DNA from: Novosphingobium sp. Chol11
GTDB taxonomy: Bacteria > Pseudomonadota > Alphaproteobacteria > Sphingomonadales > Sphingomonadaceae
DNA length: 64,000 nucleotides
Direction: 5' to 3'
Assembly (NCBI RefSeq): GCF_900218065.1
Contig: NZ_OBMU01000001.1
Location: forward strand, 1,390,650-1,454,649
Position 1 is the first letter of the stretch. Each line of letters opens with the position of its first letter. The position numbers were made by a program, and so were the translations under genes. The notes under the pieces are model-generated. The model ran no database searches. It worked only from the letters and a program-made list of their open reading frames with translations, and had not been told where the DNA came from. Positions 17,787 through 28,176 of the stretch are shown piece after piece.

Positions 17787-20700
17787 TCAGGCTTGCGACA
17801 TGGGATAATAGGACTGGAGCGATCGCACTTCAAGGGCATGGCCCCGAAGCGCCTCGATCGCATCCGCTGCCGCGAGGCTTGCTGCGGCCGTGGTGAAGCT
17901 TGCTACCTTGGCGCGGAGAGCGCTGGTGCGGATCGCCTTGCTGTCCTTCAGGGACTGCCAGCCTTCGGTCGTGTTGAAGATCAGGTCGATGTCGCCATCG
18001 GTGATTTTGTCGACGATATGCGGACGGCCCTCCGCCACCTTGTTGACCGGCTGAACGGCGATGCCCTGCTCTTCCAGATAGCGCGCCGTGCCGCCGGTAG
18101 CGACGATGGTGAAGCCCAGGTTTGAGAGCTTCTGCACGGCGGGCAGGATAACGGGTTTGTCGCTGTCCTTCACCGACACGAAAGCCGTGCCGCTCTTTGG
18201 GAGAACGGTGCCCGCGCCGAGCTGGGCCTTGGCGAAGGCGGTCGCGAAATTGCTGTCGATGCCCATGACTTCGCCGGTGCTCTTCATTTCAGGCGAGAGG
18301 ACCGGATCAACGCCGGGGAAACGGGCGAAGGGGAAGACGGCTTCCTTAACTGCAATATGATTTATAGAATTGCGGTCGATTTTCGGGAGGGCGTTGAGCT
18401 TCTCTCCGGCCATTACTCGGCTGGCGATCTTGGCAATGGGGGTGCCGATGGCCTTGGCGACGAAGGGGACGGTGCGGCTGGCGCGGGGGTTTACCTCAAT
18501 TAGGTAAACAATGTTGTCCTTTACGGCATATTGTATGTTCATGAGGCCGCGGACCGACAAAGCGCGCGCGAGAACGTCGGTTTGACGCTCAATTTCAGCG
18601 ATAACGTCGCTGGAAAGGCTATAAGGCGGCAACGAACAGGCGGAATCGCCCGAATGGACGCCCGCTTCCTCGATATGCTGGAGGACGCCCGCGACCACCA
18701 CATCTTCGCCGTCGCAGAGCGCGTCGACGTCCACTTCGGTCGCGTCGCGCAGATATTGGTCGATCAGCACCGGGGAGTCGCCCGACACCTGGACGGCGGT
18801 GGCGATATATTCCTCAAGCTGCGCCTGACCATCGACAATTTCCATGGCGCGGCCGCCAAGGACGTAAGACGGGCGCATCAGGACCGGGTAGCCGATGCGG
18901 TTGGCGACCGCGATCGCCTCCTCGCGGCTGCGGGCGATGCCGTTGGCGGGCTGCTTCAATTTCAGCTTGTCGATGAGGGCGGCGAAACGCTCGCGGTCTT
19001 CGGCAAGGTCAATGGCGTCCGGCGAGGTGCCGAGGATGGGAACCCCTGCGTCCTCCAGAGCCTGCGCCAGCTTGAGCGGAGTCTGGCCGCCGAACTGGAC
19101 GATGACGCCCGCAAGCGTGCCGTTCGACATCTCGACGCTCATGATTTCGAGCACATCCTCGGCCGTCAGCGGCTCGAAATAGAGACGGTCGGATGTGTCA
19201 TAGTCGGTCGACACGGTTTCCGGGTTGCAGTTGACCATGATCGTCTCATAGCCCGCATCCGCCAGCGCAAAGCAGGCGTGGACGCAGCAATAATCGAACT
19301 CGATCCCCTGCCCGATCCGGTTTGGACCGCCGCCAAGGATTACGACCTTCTTACGATCGCTGGGCTGCGCCTCATTCTCCGCCTCACCGAACAGCGGCGC
19401 TTCATAGGTCGAGTACATGTAGGGCGTCTTGGCCTCGAACTCGGCGGCGCAAGTGTCGATGCGCTTGAAGACGGGACGCACGCCGAGCTTGTGGCGGAGG
19501 CTCCGCACTTCCGCTTCGGTGACGCCGCCGGTCATGGCCTTGACCGCTTCGTGGATCAGGCCCGAACCGCGCGCGATGCCGCGTTCCATGCCGCGCAGAT
19601 TGGCGGACTTGAGCGCCAGATGAGCAAGACGCTGGTCGGAAAAGCCCATCGCCTTCAGGCGGCGCATGCCGTCCGCATCCTGCGGCAGGCCGTTTGCCAG
19701 CACTTCCGCTTCTGCGTCGATGATTTCCTTGATCCGCTCCAGGAACCAGGGATCGAACTTGGCGATGCTGTGGATTTCGGCGACGCTGAGCCCTTCGCGG
19801 AGGGCCTGGGCAGCGACCAGCAGACGGTCGGGCGTCGGCTGCGCGAGAGCGGCGACGATGTCGTCCTTGGGCGCGCCTACCAGATGCGCCACCTCGTCGA
19901 AGCCGCAGAGGCCGGTTTCGAGGCCGCGCAGCGCCTTCTGCATCGATTCATGGATGTTGCGGCCGATCGCCATCACCTCACCCACCGACTTCATGGCGGT
20001 GCCGAGCAGCGGCTCGCTGCCCTTGAACTTTTCGAAGGCGAAGCGCGGGATCTTGGTTACGACATAGTCGATGGTCGGTTCGAACGAAGCCGGGGTCGCA
20101 CCGGTAATGTCGTTCTCGATCTCATCGAGCGTATAGCCGACAGCGAGCTTCGCCGCGACCTTGGCGATCGGGAAGCCGGTTGCCTTCGACGCGAGCGCCG
20201 AAGAGCGGCTGACGCGCGGGTTCATTTCGATGACGATCAGGCGGCCGTCCTTCGGATTGACCGCGAACTGGACGTTGGAACCACCTGTTTCCACACCAAT
20301 TTCACGCAACACCGCGATGCTCGCGTTGCGCATGATCTGATATTCCTTGTCGGTCAGCGTAAGCGCGGGCGCAACAGTGATGGAGTCACCCGTGTGGACG
20401 CCCATCGGATCGACATTTTCGATCGAGCAGATGATGATGGCGTTGTCGTTGCGGTCGCGGACAACCTCCATCTCATATTCTTTCCAACCGAGAAGCGATT
20501 CCTCGATCAGCACTTCGGTCGTGGGCGACGCGTCGAGACCTTCGGCGACGATCCGCTTGAACTCTTCCTTGTTATAGGCAACGCCGCCGCCGGTGCCGCC
20601 GAGCGTGAAGCTGGGGCGAATGATGGACGGCAGGCCAGTGAATTCCAGCGCCTCCATCGCCTCTTCCATCGTGTGGGCAATGCGCGAGCGGGCGGATTCC

Positions 20701-21122
20701 AGACCGATCTTGTCCATGGCGTCGCGGAATTTCAGGCGATCCTCGGCCTTGTCGATGGCTTGCGCGTCGGCGCCGATCATCTTGACGCCGAACTTGTCCA
20801 GCGTGCCGTCATTAAAGAGAGCGAGCGCGGTGTTGAGCGCCGTCTGGCCGCCCATGGTTGGCAGCACCGCGTCGGGCCGTTCCTTCTCGATGATCTTCGC
20901 CACGATTTCGGGCGTGATCGGCTCGACATAGGTCGCGTCGGCAAATTCCGGGTCGGTCATGATGGTGGCCGGGTTGGAATTCACCAGGATGATGCGATAG
21001 CCCTCTTCCTTGAGCGCCTTCACCGCCTGCGTGCCCGAATAGTCGAACTCGCAAGCCTGGCCGATGATGATCGGGCCAGCGCCGATGATGAGGATGGAGG
21101 AGATGTCGGTGCGCTTGGGCAT
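17787..21122 (-). CDS. carB: Carbamoyl-phosphate synthase, large subunit
   Basis: A 1111-residue enzyme that makes carbamoyl phosphate from bicarbonate, ATP and ammonia channelled from CarA, feeding arginine and pyrimidine synthesis. The two homologous halves are visible. The first begins [20 protein letters not shown], the second [20 protein letters not shown], each followed by an ATP-grasp domain ([13 protein letters not shown]-type and [17 protein letters not shown]). The last 140 residues are the MGS-like allosteric domain ([20 protein letters not shown]). Full length. It lies 59 bases after an RraB-family gene that separates it from carA. Confidence 0.97.
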   Translation of the reverse strand: MPKRTDISSILIIGAGPIIIGQACEFDYSGTQAVKALKEEGYRIILVNSNPATIMTDPEFADATYVEPITPEIVAKIIEKERPDAVLPTMGGQTALNTALALFNDGTLDKFGVKMIGADAQAIDKAEDRLKFRDAMDKIGLESARSRIAHTMEEAMEALEFTGLPSIIRPSFTLGGTGGGVAYNKEEFKRIVAEGLDASPTTEVLIEESLLGWKEYEMEVVRDRNDNAIIICSIENVDPMGVHTGDSITVAPALTLTDKEYQIMRNASIAVLREIGVETGGSNVQFAVNPKDGRLIVIEMNPRVSRSSALASKATGFPIAKVAAKLAVGYTLDEIENDITGATPASFEPTIDYVVTKIPRFAFEKFKGSEPLLGTAMKSVGEVMAIGRNIHESMQKALRGLETGLCGFDEVAHLVGAPKDDIVAALAQPTPDRLLVAAQALREGLSVAEIHSIAKFDPWFLERIKEIIDAEAEVLANGLPQDADGMRRLKAMGFSDQRLAHLALKSANLRGMERGIARGSGLIHEAVKAMTGGVTEAEVRSLRHKLGVRPVFKRIDTCAAEFEAKTPYMYSTYEAPLFGEAENEAQPSDRKKVVILGGGPNRIGQGIEFDYCCVHACFALADAGYETIMVNCNPETVSTDYDTSDRLYFEPLTAEDVLEIMSVEMSNGTLAGVIVQFGGQTPLKLAQALEDAGVPILGTSPDAIDLAEDRERFAALIDKLKLKQPANGIARSREEAIAVANRIGYPVLMRPSYVLGGRAMEIVDGQAQLEEYIATAVQVSGDSPVLIDQYLRDATEVDVDALCDGEDVVVAGVLQHIEEAGVHSGDSACSLPPYSLSSDVIAEIERQTDVLARALSVRGLMNIQYAVKDNIVYLIEVNPRASRTVPFVAKAIGTPIAKIASRVMAGEKLNALPKIDRNSINHIAVKEAVFPFARFPGVDPVLSPEMKSTGEVMGIDSNFATAFAKAQLGAGTVLPKSGTAFVSVKDSDKPVILPAVQKLSNLGFTIVATGGTARYLEEQGIAVQPVNKVAEGRPHIVDKITDGDIDLIFNTTEGWQSLKDSKAIRTSALRAKVASFTTAAASLAAADAIEALRGHALEVRSLQSYYPMSQA

Positions 21123-21181
21123 TATTCGGCCTCTGGTTTAACGGTGGATAGCGCTGGCGCGCACGATGGGCAAAATGGCGG

Positions 21182-21550
21182 TCAATGAACCTGTCCGGTC
21201 CGGGCCCCGCAACCCCAGCCGTCATATTCGACGCCGCAGAGGATTTCGATCTGGAGGCATTTCTTGGTCAGGGCGCGGATCGATTGTTCATCGACCGGCT
21301 GCTCGCATTCGAGGAAGAGGAACAGGTCGCCATCCTCATCCTCTTCGCGGTCGAGTTCGACAAAGCCGAACTGGCTGGCGATGGTGAGAACACGCTCGAA
21401 ATCCTTTTCGCTGCCCTTGAAGCTCACATCGACCGGACGCGACAAACGCGCCACGTCGCCATTCGCGGCGAGATTGGCGAGGACTTGCCTATCCGCCTCC
21501 CACTCTGCCGCGAGGCGGGCTTCGTCAACCGGGGGCAGGTTTTGGCTCAC
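21182..21550 (-). CDS. RraB-family protein (ribonuclease E regulator-like)
   Basis: A 122-residue protein with the RraB fold signature: EWEADRQVLANLAANGDVAR at the start, FKGSEKDFERVLTIASQFGF, an acidic strand LDREEDEDGDLFLFLECEQP, and the conserved closing GVEYDGWGCG. E. coli RraB binds RNase E and modulates mRNA decay; whether this relative does so is not established. Its ATG overlaps the carA stop by four bases and carB follows 59 bases later, so it is embedded in the carbamoyl-phosphate synthase operon. Confidence 0.8.
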   Translation of the reverse strand: MSQNLPPVDEARLAAEWEADRQVLANLAANGDVARLSRPVDVSFKGSEKDFERVLTIASQFGFVELDREEDEDGDLFLFLECEQPVDEQSIRALTKKCLQIEILCGVEYDGWGCGARTGQVH

Positions 21551-22710
21551 TTAAGCCCCTCAACGAAGCGCTGGAACAGGTAGAAGCTGTCCTGCGGGCC
21601 GGGCGAAGCTTCGGGGTGATACTGGACCGAAAAGGCCCTCTTGTCGGTCAATTCGATACCGCAATTGCTGCCGTCGAAGAGCGACACATGAGTCGGCTTT
21701 ACGTTCGCGGGCAGCGTGTCGCTGTCCACCGCGAAGCCGTGGTTCATCGAGGTGATCTCGACCAGCCCATCCTGAAGGCGCTTGACGGGGTGGTTCGCGC
21801 CACGATGGCCCTGGTGCATCTTGACCGTCTTGGCACCAGCGGCGAGCGCCAGCATCTGGTGGCCGAGGCAGATGCCGAAGACCGGCTTGTCGGCTTCCAG
21901 CACCTTCTTGATGACGGGCACGGCATATTCGCCGGTCGCGGCCGGATCGCCGGGGCCGTTCGAGAGGAAGACGCCGTCGGGCTTTTGCTCCATCACCTGC
22001 TCATAAGTGGCGGTGGCGGGGAGAACGGTGACGCGGGCGCCGGCCTTTACCAGGTTGCGAAAGATGTTGTTCTTCGCGCCATAGTCGATGGCGACGACAT
22101 GGGGGCGATCGTCTGCCGCCTCATCCTTGCCGTAGCCATGCCCAAGTTTCCACACGCCGTCTTTCCAGAGGCGGCTTTCTTTCCCTGAGACTTCGATGGC
22201 GAGGTCCATGCCTTCGAGGCCGGGCCAGTTGGCGGCCTTCTCCGCGAGGGCGGCGAGGTCGAAATTACCTTCCAGGTCATGGGCGATGACGACGTTGGGC
22301 GCGCCCTTCAGGCGGATCATGCGGGTGAGTGCGCGGGTGTCTACGCCGGAGAGGCCGATGCGGCCATTTTCGCGCATCCACTGGTCGAAGGGTTCGACGT
22401 TGCGGAAATTGCTGGGCTCCGTCACATCCTGCCGCACGACGCAGCCTAATGCGAAGGGGTTGTCCGCTTCGACGTCATCCAGGTTCGTGCCGACGTTGCC
22501 GATATGCGGGAAGGTGAAGGTGACGATCTGCCCGGCATAGCTGGGGTCGGTCATCACTTCCTGATAGCCGGTCATGGCGGTGTTGAAGCAGAGTTCGCCC
22601 ACCGCTTCGCCGACAGCGCCGAAGCCGCGGCCAAACACCGCGCTGCCATCGGCGAAAACCAATACCCCTGTCGCTCCTTTGGGCACGGTGAGGGTCTTGG
22701 CATCAGCCAT
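21547..22710 (-). CDS. carA: Carbamoyl-phosphate synthase, small (glutaminase) subunit
   Basis: A 387-residue subunit that releases ammonia from glutamine for CarB. It starts at MADAKTLTVPKGATGVLVFA. The N-terminal CPSase domain shows GEAVGELCFNTAMTGYQEVM and TDPSYAGQIVTFTFPHIGNV. The C-terminal class-I glutaminase has the nucleophilic cysteine in PVFGICLGHQMLALAAGAKT, and the catalytic His/Glu in SVQYHPEASPGPQDS. It heads a minus-strand operon carA-rraB-carB-greA-rhomboid. The 155-base gap to the divergent yqeY gene must hold promoters for both, though I could not pick convincing -35/-10 boxes. Confidence 0.97.
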   Translation of the reverse strand: MADAKTLTVPKGATGVLVFADGSAVFGRGFGAVGEAVGELCFNTAMTGYQEVMTDPSYAGQIVTFTFPHIGNVGTNLDDVEADNPFALGCVVRQDVTEPSNFRNVEPFDQWMRENGRIGLSGVDTRALTRMIRLKGAPNVVIAHDLEGNFDLAALAEKAANWPGLEGMDLAIEVSGKESRLWKDGVWKLGHGYGKDEAADDRPHVVAIDYGAKNNIFRNLVKAGARVTVLPATATYEQVMEQKPDGVFLSNGPGDPAATGEYAVPVIKKVLEADKPVFGICLGHQMLALAAGAKTVKMHQGHRGANHPVKRLQDGLVEITSMNHGFAVDSDTLPANVKPTHVSLFDGSNCGIELTDKRAFSVQYHPEASPGPQDSFYLFQRFVEGLK

Positions 22711-22865
22711 GGTCTTAGCGTCCTTCATGCTTTTTGCGGGAACCCGTCTGCAGCGGGTTAAACGGCCGGTCACCTATGCTTGTGAGGCCCCGCGGTCAAC
22801 CACTGTAAAAAATCTCTTTTGGCGTTATATCTGGTGTTTTCCAGCAGAACAGGATTCGTATCGCC

Positions 22866-23318
22866 ATGATTCGCGAGCAGGTTAAGAGCGCCCAGGTCGA
22901 AGCCATGAAGGCGGGGGACAAGGAACGCCTGGCCGCTGTGCGTTTGATCCTGGCGAAGCTGAAGGATCGGGATATCGAGCTGCGGACGGCTTCGAGCGTG
23001 CCGGATGACGATACGGTGGTCGTCGAGGTGCTGCAGAAGATGGTGAAGCAGCGGCGCGAATCGATCGAGATGTTCAAGAATGGCGGGCGCGATGAGCTGG
23101 CGGCGAAGGAGCAGGCCGAGCTGGCCGTGATCGAGAGCTTTCTGCCGCAGCAACTGAGCGAGGATGAGACGCGCGCCGCGATCGAAGGGATCAAGGCGGA
23201 AGTGGGCGCGGCCAGCGTCAAGGATATGGGGAAGGTCATGGCCGTCCTGAAGGAGCGGCATGGGGCGGTGATCGACATGAGCAAGGCCAGTGGGCTGGTG
23301 AAGGCGGCGCTTAGCTGA
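22866..23318 (+). CDS. GatB/YqeY domain protein
   Basis: A 150-residue protein matching the YqeY family throughout: MIREQVKSAQVEAMKAGDKE, RLAAVRLILAKLKDRDIELR, QRRESIEMFKNGGRDELAAKE, FLPQQLSEDET and KDMGKVMAVLKERHGAVIDM. The domain is the same as the C-terminal tRNA-binding part of the amidotransferase GatB; free-standing YqeY is of uncertain function. It sits just upstream of dnaG and rpoD, a common proteobacterial neighbourhood, with a 12-base gap to dnaG suggesting cotranscription. Confidence 0.93.
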   Translation: MIREQVKSAQVEAMKAGDKERLAAVRLILAKLKDRDIELRTASSVPDDDTVVVEVLQKMVKQRRESIEMFKNGGRDELAAKEQAELAVIESFLPQQLSEDETRAAIEGIKAEVGAASVKDMGKVMAVLKERHGAVIDMSKASGLVKAALS

Positions 23319-23330
23319 CATTTAGAGGCC

Positions 23331-25208
23331 ATGAGCCTCTCCCCCGCCTTCCTTGACGAACTGCGCATGCGGACTTCGCTGTCGACGCTGATCGGGCGGA
23401 CGGTGAAGGTGCAGAAGGCTGGGCGCGAATATAAGGCGTGCTGTCCTTTTCATAATGAGAAGACGCCGAGCTTCACCATCAATGATGAGAAAGGCTTTTA
23501 CCACTGCTTTGGCTGTGGGGCGCATGGGGACGCGATCCGGTGGATGACGGATCAGCGCGGCCTGCCCTTCATGGAGGCGGTGAAGGAGTTGGCAGCGGCG
23601 GCGGGCATGGATGTGCCTGCGCCCGACCCTCGCGCGGCGAAGCGGGCCGAGCAGGCAAAGGGGCTGCATGACGTCATGGCGGCGGCGCAGGCTTTGTTCG
23701 AGGAGCAGCTTGGCGGGATCGAAGGGGCCGAGGCTCGGGAATATCTGAAACGGCGCGGGATTAGCGAGGCGACGCGGCGGGCTTTTGGTTTTGGCTTTTC
23801 GGCGGATTCGAAGGGCAAGCTGAAGGGCGCGCTGAACGAGTTTGCCGAGCCTATGCTGATCGAGGCGGGGTTGCTGATCGATCCGGATGGTGAGCGCGAC
23901 TCTTACGACCGGTTCCGGGGGCGGCTGATGCTGCCGATCCGGGACATTCGCGGGCGGGTGATTGCCTTTGGCGGGCGAATTTTGGGTGCGGGTGAACCCA
24001 AATATCTGAACTCGCCGGACACGCCGCTCTTCGACAAGGGACGGACGCTCTACAATATTGACCGCGCTTCTCCGGCGAGCCGCCAAAGCGGGCGGGTGAT
24101 CGTGGTCGAAGGCTATATGGACGTGATCGCGCTCGCGCAGGCGGGCTTTGGCGAGGCGGTGGCGCCGCTGGGCACGGCGCTGACGGAGCATCAGATCGAG
24201 CGGCTGTGGAAGATGGTCGATGTGCCGCTGCTTTGCTTCGATGGCGATGCGGCGGGGCAGAAGGCGGCCATCCGGGCGGCGACGCGGGCTTTGCCACTGT
24301 TGAGGCCGGGGATGAGCCTGGCCTTTGCTACGCTGCCGTCAGGGCAGGACCCGGACGATCTGATCCGGGCGGAGGGACCGGGCGCGATCGAGCGGGTGCT
24401 GGATGCGGCGGAACCGCTGGTGGAGCGGCTATGGGCTTATGAGCAAAAGGCGGCCCCCCTTGATACGCCGGAGCAGCGGGCGGCGCTGAAGCAACGGCTG
24501 CGGGCGATCACCGACGCGATCGCGCATCCGGACGTGCGGGCGCATTATGTGCAGATATTCCGCGAGCGTTACGACGCGCTGTTCTTCGCGCGGGCGGCGC
24601 AGGCTGGCGCACCCCGGCATCAGCGCGGGACAGGTACGCGGCAAGGATGGCAGCGCGATCGGCGCGGGAACTGGAAGCCTCCCCTGCCCCCGGTCGGGAA
24701 CGAAGCGCGGGCTATCGGCGTCAGCGGCATGGAGCAGCGGCTGCTGCGCGCGGTTCTGGCGAGTTTGCTGCGGCACCCCGAGCAAATCGTGCTGCACCGG
24801 GAGATGCTTTCCGCGCTGCATATCGGCGATTCGGCACTGGGCGAACTGATGCGCGCAATGATTGCCGCATCGTTCCGGCAAGAAACAGTTGAAACAGAGG
24901 GCCTCCTTACCATATTGGGCCAAGGTGAAGTGTATAATATGGCGAAGGGGATGCTCCGGGCCGACACGTTCACATTCACCCCCAGCAGGATGAAGACCGA
25001 TCCCGGTCGCGTTTCGCGCGACCTGGAGGAAGCTATTCGGGTGATGGCGCAAGGACCGGAGTTGGAGACGGCGCTGGCGGAAGCCACGAGGCGGGCGAAG
25101 GAAGACCTCAACGAGGAAACCTTTGCCGAGCAGCAGCGGATCCAACGGTTGAAAATGGATCATGACCAGCGCCTGGCGGAACTGGCGCAGTCCGAAGATA
25201 TTGTTTGA
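23331..25208 (+). CDS. dnaG: DNA primase
   Basis: A 625-residue primase that makes RNA primers for replication. The N-terminal CHC2 zinc finger is intact (CCPFHNEKTPSF then FYHCFGCGAHGDAIRW, residues about 39-70). The RNA-polymerase/TOPRIM core contains YDRFRGRLMLPIRDIRGRVI, VVEGYMDVIALAQAGF with its catalytic Glu, and LCFDGDAAGQKAA. The C-terminal part, from about residue 440, would bind DnaB helicase. It lies between yqeY and rpoD, the macromolecular-synthesis arrangement with rpsU replaced by yqeY. Confidence 0.97.
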   Translation: MSLSPAFLDELRMRTSLSTLIGRTVKVQKAGREYKACCPFHNEKTPSFTINDEKGFYHCFGCGAHGDAIRWMTDQRGLPFMEAVKELAAAAGMDVPAPDPRAAKRAEQAKGLHDVMAAAQALFEEQLGGIEGAEAREYLKRRGISEATRRAFGFGFSADSKGKLKGALNEFAEPMLIEAGLLIDPDGERDSYDRFRGRLMLPIRDIRGRVIAFGGRILGAGEPKYLNSPDTPLFDKGRTLYNIDRASPASRQSGRVIVVEGYMDVIALAQAGFGEAVAPLGTALTEHQIERLWKMVDVPLLCFDGDAAGQKAAIRAATRALPLLRPGMSLAFATLPSGQDPDDLIRAEGPGAIERVLDAAEPLVERLWAYEQKAAPLDTPEQRAALKQRLRAITDAIAHPDVRAHYVQIFRERYDALFFARAAQAGAPRHQRGTGTRQGWQRDRRGNWKPPLPPVGNEARAIGVSGMEQRLLRAVLASLLRHPEQIVLHREMLSALHIGDSALGELMRAMIAASFRQETVETEGLLTILGQGEVYNMAKGMLRADTFTFTPSRMKTDPGRVSRDLEEAIRVMAQGPELETALAEATRRAKEDLNEETFAEQQRIQRLKMDHDQRLAELAQSEDIV

Positions 25209-25212
25209 TAGA

Positions 25213-25231
25213 TCGTCCCCGGGCGGGACGA
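25213..25231 (+). promoter_or_regulatory. Short hairpin between dnaG and rpoD
   Basis: TCGTCCC (25213-25219) and GGGACGA (25225-25231) form a 7-bp stem with a 5-base loop, five bases after the dnaG stop and 19 before the rpoD start. No T-run follows. It may be an RNA-processing or partial-termination site between the two genes; this is inferred from position. Confidence 0.35.
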
Positions 25232-25249
25232 TGGAGCTAAGGCGAATAA

Positions 25250-27298
25250 ATGGCGAGCAAGGCGACAGGCAAGGGTGCGGGCGAGGATGTGGATAGCGGC
25301 GATGCGCCGCTCCTTGATCTGAACGAGGCTTCGGTCAAGAAGCTGATCGCGCGTGCCAAGAAGCGCGGCTACATCACCTATGACGAACTGAACGATGCCC
25401 TGCCGCAGGACCAGATGTCCTCCGAGCAGATCGAGGACATCATGGCCGCGCTCAACGAAATGGGCGTGAACATCGTCGAGAATGAGGAAGCCAGCGAAGA
25501 CGGCGACGAGCAGCGCGAGCGCGAGGATGCCGAAGACGCCGAGGATGATTCGGGCGATGACGATGGCGCGCCCAAGCTCGTCACCGAAAAGAAGAAGGAG
25601 ACGGTCGATCGCACCGACGACCCTGTGCGCATGTATCTGCGCGAAATGGGTGCCGTCGAACTGCTCAGCCGCGAGGGCGAAATCGCCATCGCCAAGCGTA
25701 TCGAGGCTGGCCGGGACACGATGATCCTGGGGTTGTGCGAAAGCCCGACGACCTTCAACGCGATCATCGAATGGTCGACCGCCCTCAACAATGGCGAAAT
25801 GCAGCTGCGCGAGATCCTGGACCTCGATGCGATGCTTTCGAAGGACCCTGCTCCGGAAAATCTGGAGGAAGGCGCCGAGGACGATGACGGGGAGATCAGC
25901 GAGAAGACCGCTGGCCCGAGCTTCAAGGAAGAAGAAGAGCCAGAGGAGGAATCGGCCGATTCGGACGAGGACGAAGACGGCCTGACCGAGCGCCGAGCCC
26001 GCCGGGTGGAAGAGGAAGAGGAGGAAGACAACACCCTCTCCCTCGCCCAGATGGAAGAGACGCTGAAGCCGATGGCGCTGGAGAAATTCGCGACCATCAC
26101 CGAAATCTTCCGCGCCTTCTCCAAGGCGCAGGAATCGCGCATGGCCGCCATGGCCAATGGCGAGACGCTAAGCCAGAAAGCGGAGGACGATTATCAGGAA
26201 TTGCGCGAGCAGCTGACCGCCGAGGTCGAGAGCGTCCAGTTCCACCAGCAGAAGATCGAATATCTGGTCGATCAGCTTTATGCCTATAACCGGCGTCTCA
26301 ATGCGCTTGGCGGGCAGATACTGCGCTTGGCTGAACGGCACAAGGTAAGCCGCAAGGACTTCCTCGACCGCTACAAGGACCATGAACTGGACGACGCCTG
26401 GCTCGATAAGGTGCAGGGCCTCGACAAGAAGTGGGCGGCCTTCGCTGCGGCGGAGGGTCGTGCGGTCGAGCGCATCCGTAACGAGGTGAGCGAAATCGCG
26501 CAGGCGACCGGCATGTCGCTGGGCGAGTTCCGCCGCATCGTCAACATGGTTCAGAAGGGCGAACGCGAAGCACGTATCGCGAAGAAGGAAATGGTGGAGG
26601 CGAACCTGCGCCTCGTCATCTCCATCGCTAAAAAATATACGAACCGCGGCCTGCAATTCCTTGATCTCATTCAGGAAGGCAATATCGGCCTGATGAAGGC
26701 GGTCGATAAGTTCGAGTATCGGCGCGGCTACAAGTTCAGCACCTATGCGACCTGGTGGATTCGTCAGGCGATCACCCGATCAATCGCGGATCAGGCGCGG
26801 ACCATCCGTATTCCGGTCCATATGATCGAGACGATCAACAAGCTGGTGCGCACGTCCCGCCAGTTCCTGCACGAGCAGGGTCGCGAGCCGACTCCGGAGG
26901 AAATGGCCGAGCGCCTTTCCATGCCGCTGGAGAAGGTGCGTAAGGTGATGAAGATCGCCAAGGAGCCGATCTCCCTCGAAACGCCGATCGGCGACGAGGA
27001 GGATTCGCATCTGGGCGACTTCATCGAGGACAAGAACGCCATCATTCCGGTGGATGCCGCGATCCAGGCGAACCTAAAGGAAACGGTGACGCGCGTTTTG
27101 GCTTCGCTGACGCCGCGCGAGGAACGCGTGCTGCGCATGCGCTTTGGCATCGGCATGAACACCGACCATACGCTGGAGGAAGTGGGCCAGCAGTTCAGCG
27201 TGACCCGCGAACGTATCCGCCAGATCGAGGCAAAGGCGCTGCGCAAGCTCAAGCATCCGAGCCGCAGCCGCAAGATGCGCAGCTTCCTCGACCAATAG
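25250..27298 (+). CDS. rpoD: RNA polymerase primary sigma factor (sigma-70)
   Basis: A 682-residue housekeeping sigma factor. Region 1.1 (residues about 15-90) is followed by an acidic linker. Region 1.2 is at [20 protein letters not shown], then a long Glu/Asp-rich non-conserved insertion typical of proteobacterial RpoD. Regions 2.1-2.4 include [20 protein letters not shown] and [20 protein letters not shown], and region 3 includes [20 protein letters not shown]. Region 4.2 carries the -35-recognition helix at [20 protein letters not shown]. It is followed by a strong intrinsic terminator. Full length. Confidence 0.97.
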   Translation: MASKATGKGAGEDVDSGDAPLLDLNEASVKKLIARAKKRGYITYDELNDALPQDQMSSEQIEDIMAALNEMGVNIVENEEASEDGDEQREREDAEDAEDDSGDDDGAPKLVTEKKKETVDRTDDPVRMYLREMGAVELLSREGEIAIAKRIEAGRDTMILGLCESPTTFNAIIEWSTALNNGEMQLREILDLDAMLSKDPAPENLEEGAEDDDGEISEKTAGPSFKEEEEPEEESADSDEDEDGLTERRARRVEEEEEEDNTLSLAQMEETLKPMALEKFATITEIFRAFSKAQESRMAAMANGETLSQKAEDDYQELREQLTAEVESVQFHQQKIEYLVDQLYAYNRRLNALGGQILRLAERHKVSRKDFLDRYKDHELDDAWLDKVQGLDKKWAAFAAAEGRAVERIRNEVSEIAQATGMSLGEFRRIVNMVQKGEREARIAKKEMVEANLRLVISIAKKYTNRGLQFLDLIQEGNIGLMKAVDKFEYRRGYKFSTYATWWIRQAITRSIADQARTIRIPVHMIETINKLVRTSRQFLHEQGREPTPEEMAERLSMPLEKVRKVMKIAKEPISLETPIGDEEDSHLGDFIEDKNAIIPVDAAIQANLKETVTRVLASLTPREERVLRMRFGIGMNTDHTLEEVGQQFSVTRERIRQIEAKALRKLKHPSRSRKMRSFLDQ

Positions 27299-27324
27299 AG
27301 GTCGTTGCACGGCGAAACGAACAG

Positions 27325-27353
27325 AAAGGGCGGCTTCGGGCCGCCCTTTTTTT
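27325..27353 (+). terminator. Intrinsic terminator of rpoD
   Basis: AAAGGGCGGC (27325-27334) pairs perfectly with GCCGCCCTTT (27340-27349) around a 5-base TTCGG loop, followed directly by a run of seven Ts (27347-27353). It lies 26 bases past the rpoD stop and is the clearest terminator in the window. Confidence 0.93.
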
Positions 27354-27435
27354 CGTCCCATAAACGGCTCTTTTACCTGAGCTTCCTATGGTGGCGGCTG
27401 ACGGACATACTGGCGCGGCGGTCGCAGGGGTTATC

Positions 27436-28116
27436 ATGAACGAAGCAGCAGTACGCCTGGTGACAGGCGACATTTCCCAGGTGATCGAAGCGCTGGTGGC
27501 GGCTGACGGCACGGCCGGTCATGCGCATGCGAGCAGCGCCCGCGCTGCGACGGGACGGGACGCGGCATTGAGCCTGCCAGACCTTGCGGACGCCGCACAT
27601 TATCTCTGCCTGCTGCACGGGCGTCATCCTGGAGTGATCGATCATGCGGCAAACCGGTCTGCGGACGGCGCAGCGCGGAACTGGTTGGTGCAGGCTGGCG
27701 CGGCCTTTGCGCGGGAGCGGGCTTACCTGACGCAGGTGGCGGTCGCCTTGGGGCCGGTTCCCAGCACGGCGGGCCAGAGCGATTGCGAAGCGATCGTGAG
27801 CCAGCAGCGCCATGCTCTTGATATGTTGGCTCAGTCGGACAGGCGCGGCTGTGCCATGGGCGCCGCGATGGCGCTCGTGCTGGATTGGCAGGCGGTTCGC
27901 GGCGTGCTCGACATGGCTGCTATCCGGGTCGGGCTGGAACCCTATCCGACCGATTTGCCGAGCCGGGCCGAGACTTTCGCGATGGCGCGCGCGATCGGCG
28001 GAGACAGCGCGGCAGACCGCGCGATCCAGTTCGGCGCGCGGCAACTTCTCAGCCAGCAGCGCGGCCTTTGGGACTTGTTGAAAGCTCGGGCCGAGGTCCG
28101 GCGGCAGAAACAATAA
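27436..28116 (+). CDS. Conserved-looking alpha-helical protein of unknown function
   Basis: About 226 residues from MNEAAVRLVTGDISQVIEAL (an upstream in-frame GTG/ATG at 27388 is less likely). It is Ala-rich and mostly helical with no signal peptide or clear membrane span. Notable segments are DLADAAHYLCLLHGRHPGVI, GAAFARERAYLTQVAVALGP and GMAAAMALVLDW-like MGAAMALVLDWQAVRGVLDM. I believe similar proteins occur next to rpoD in other sphingomonads (possibly the family called DUF6975), but this is from memory and unverified. No function can be assigned. Confidence 0.8.
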   Translation: MNEAAVRLVTGDISQVIEALVAADGTAGHAHASSARAATGRDAALSLPDLADAAHYLCLLHGRHPGVIDHAANRSADGAARNWLVQAGAAFARERAYLTQVAVALGPVPSTAGQSDCEAIVSQQRHALDMLAQSDRRGCAMGAAMALVLDWQAVRGVLDMAAIRVGLEPYPTDLPSRAETFAMARAIGGDSAADRAIQFGARQLLSQQRGLWDLLKARAEVRRQKQ

Positions 28117-28176
28117 GCGATTGCGGCCTGTGATCGCTTTCCCTACTCGGGTGCCAGTAGAGGAAAGCGAAGATTC

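Noticed and set aside
18531-21188. An 885-codon open frame antisense to carB
   Set aside because: High G+C third positions leave the antisense strand of carB free of stops; the product is low-complexity, Arg/Asp/His-rich and matches no family.
22711-22865. A pyrimidine- or arginine-responsive attenuator before carA
   Set aside because: I looked for a leader peptide rich in relevant codons and for a strong hairpin with a T-run on the minus strand and found neither.
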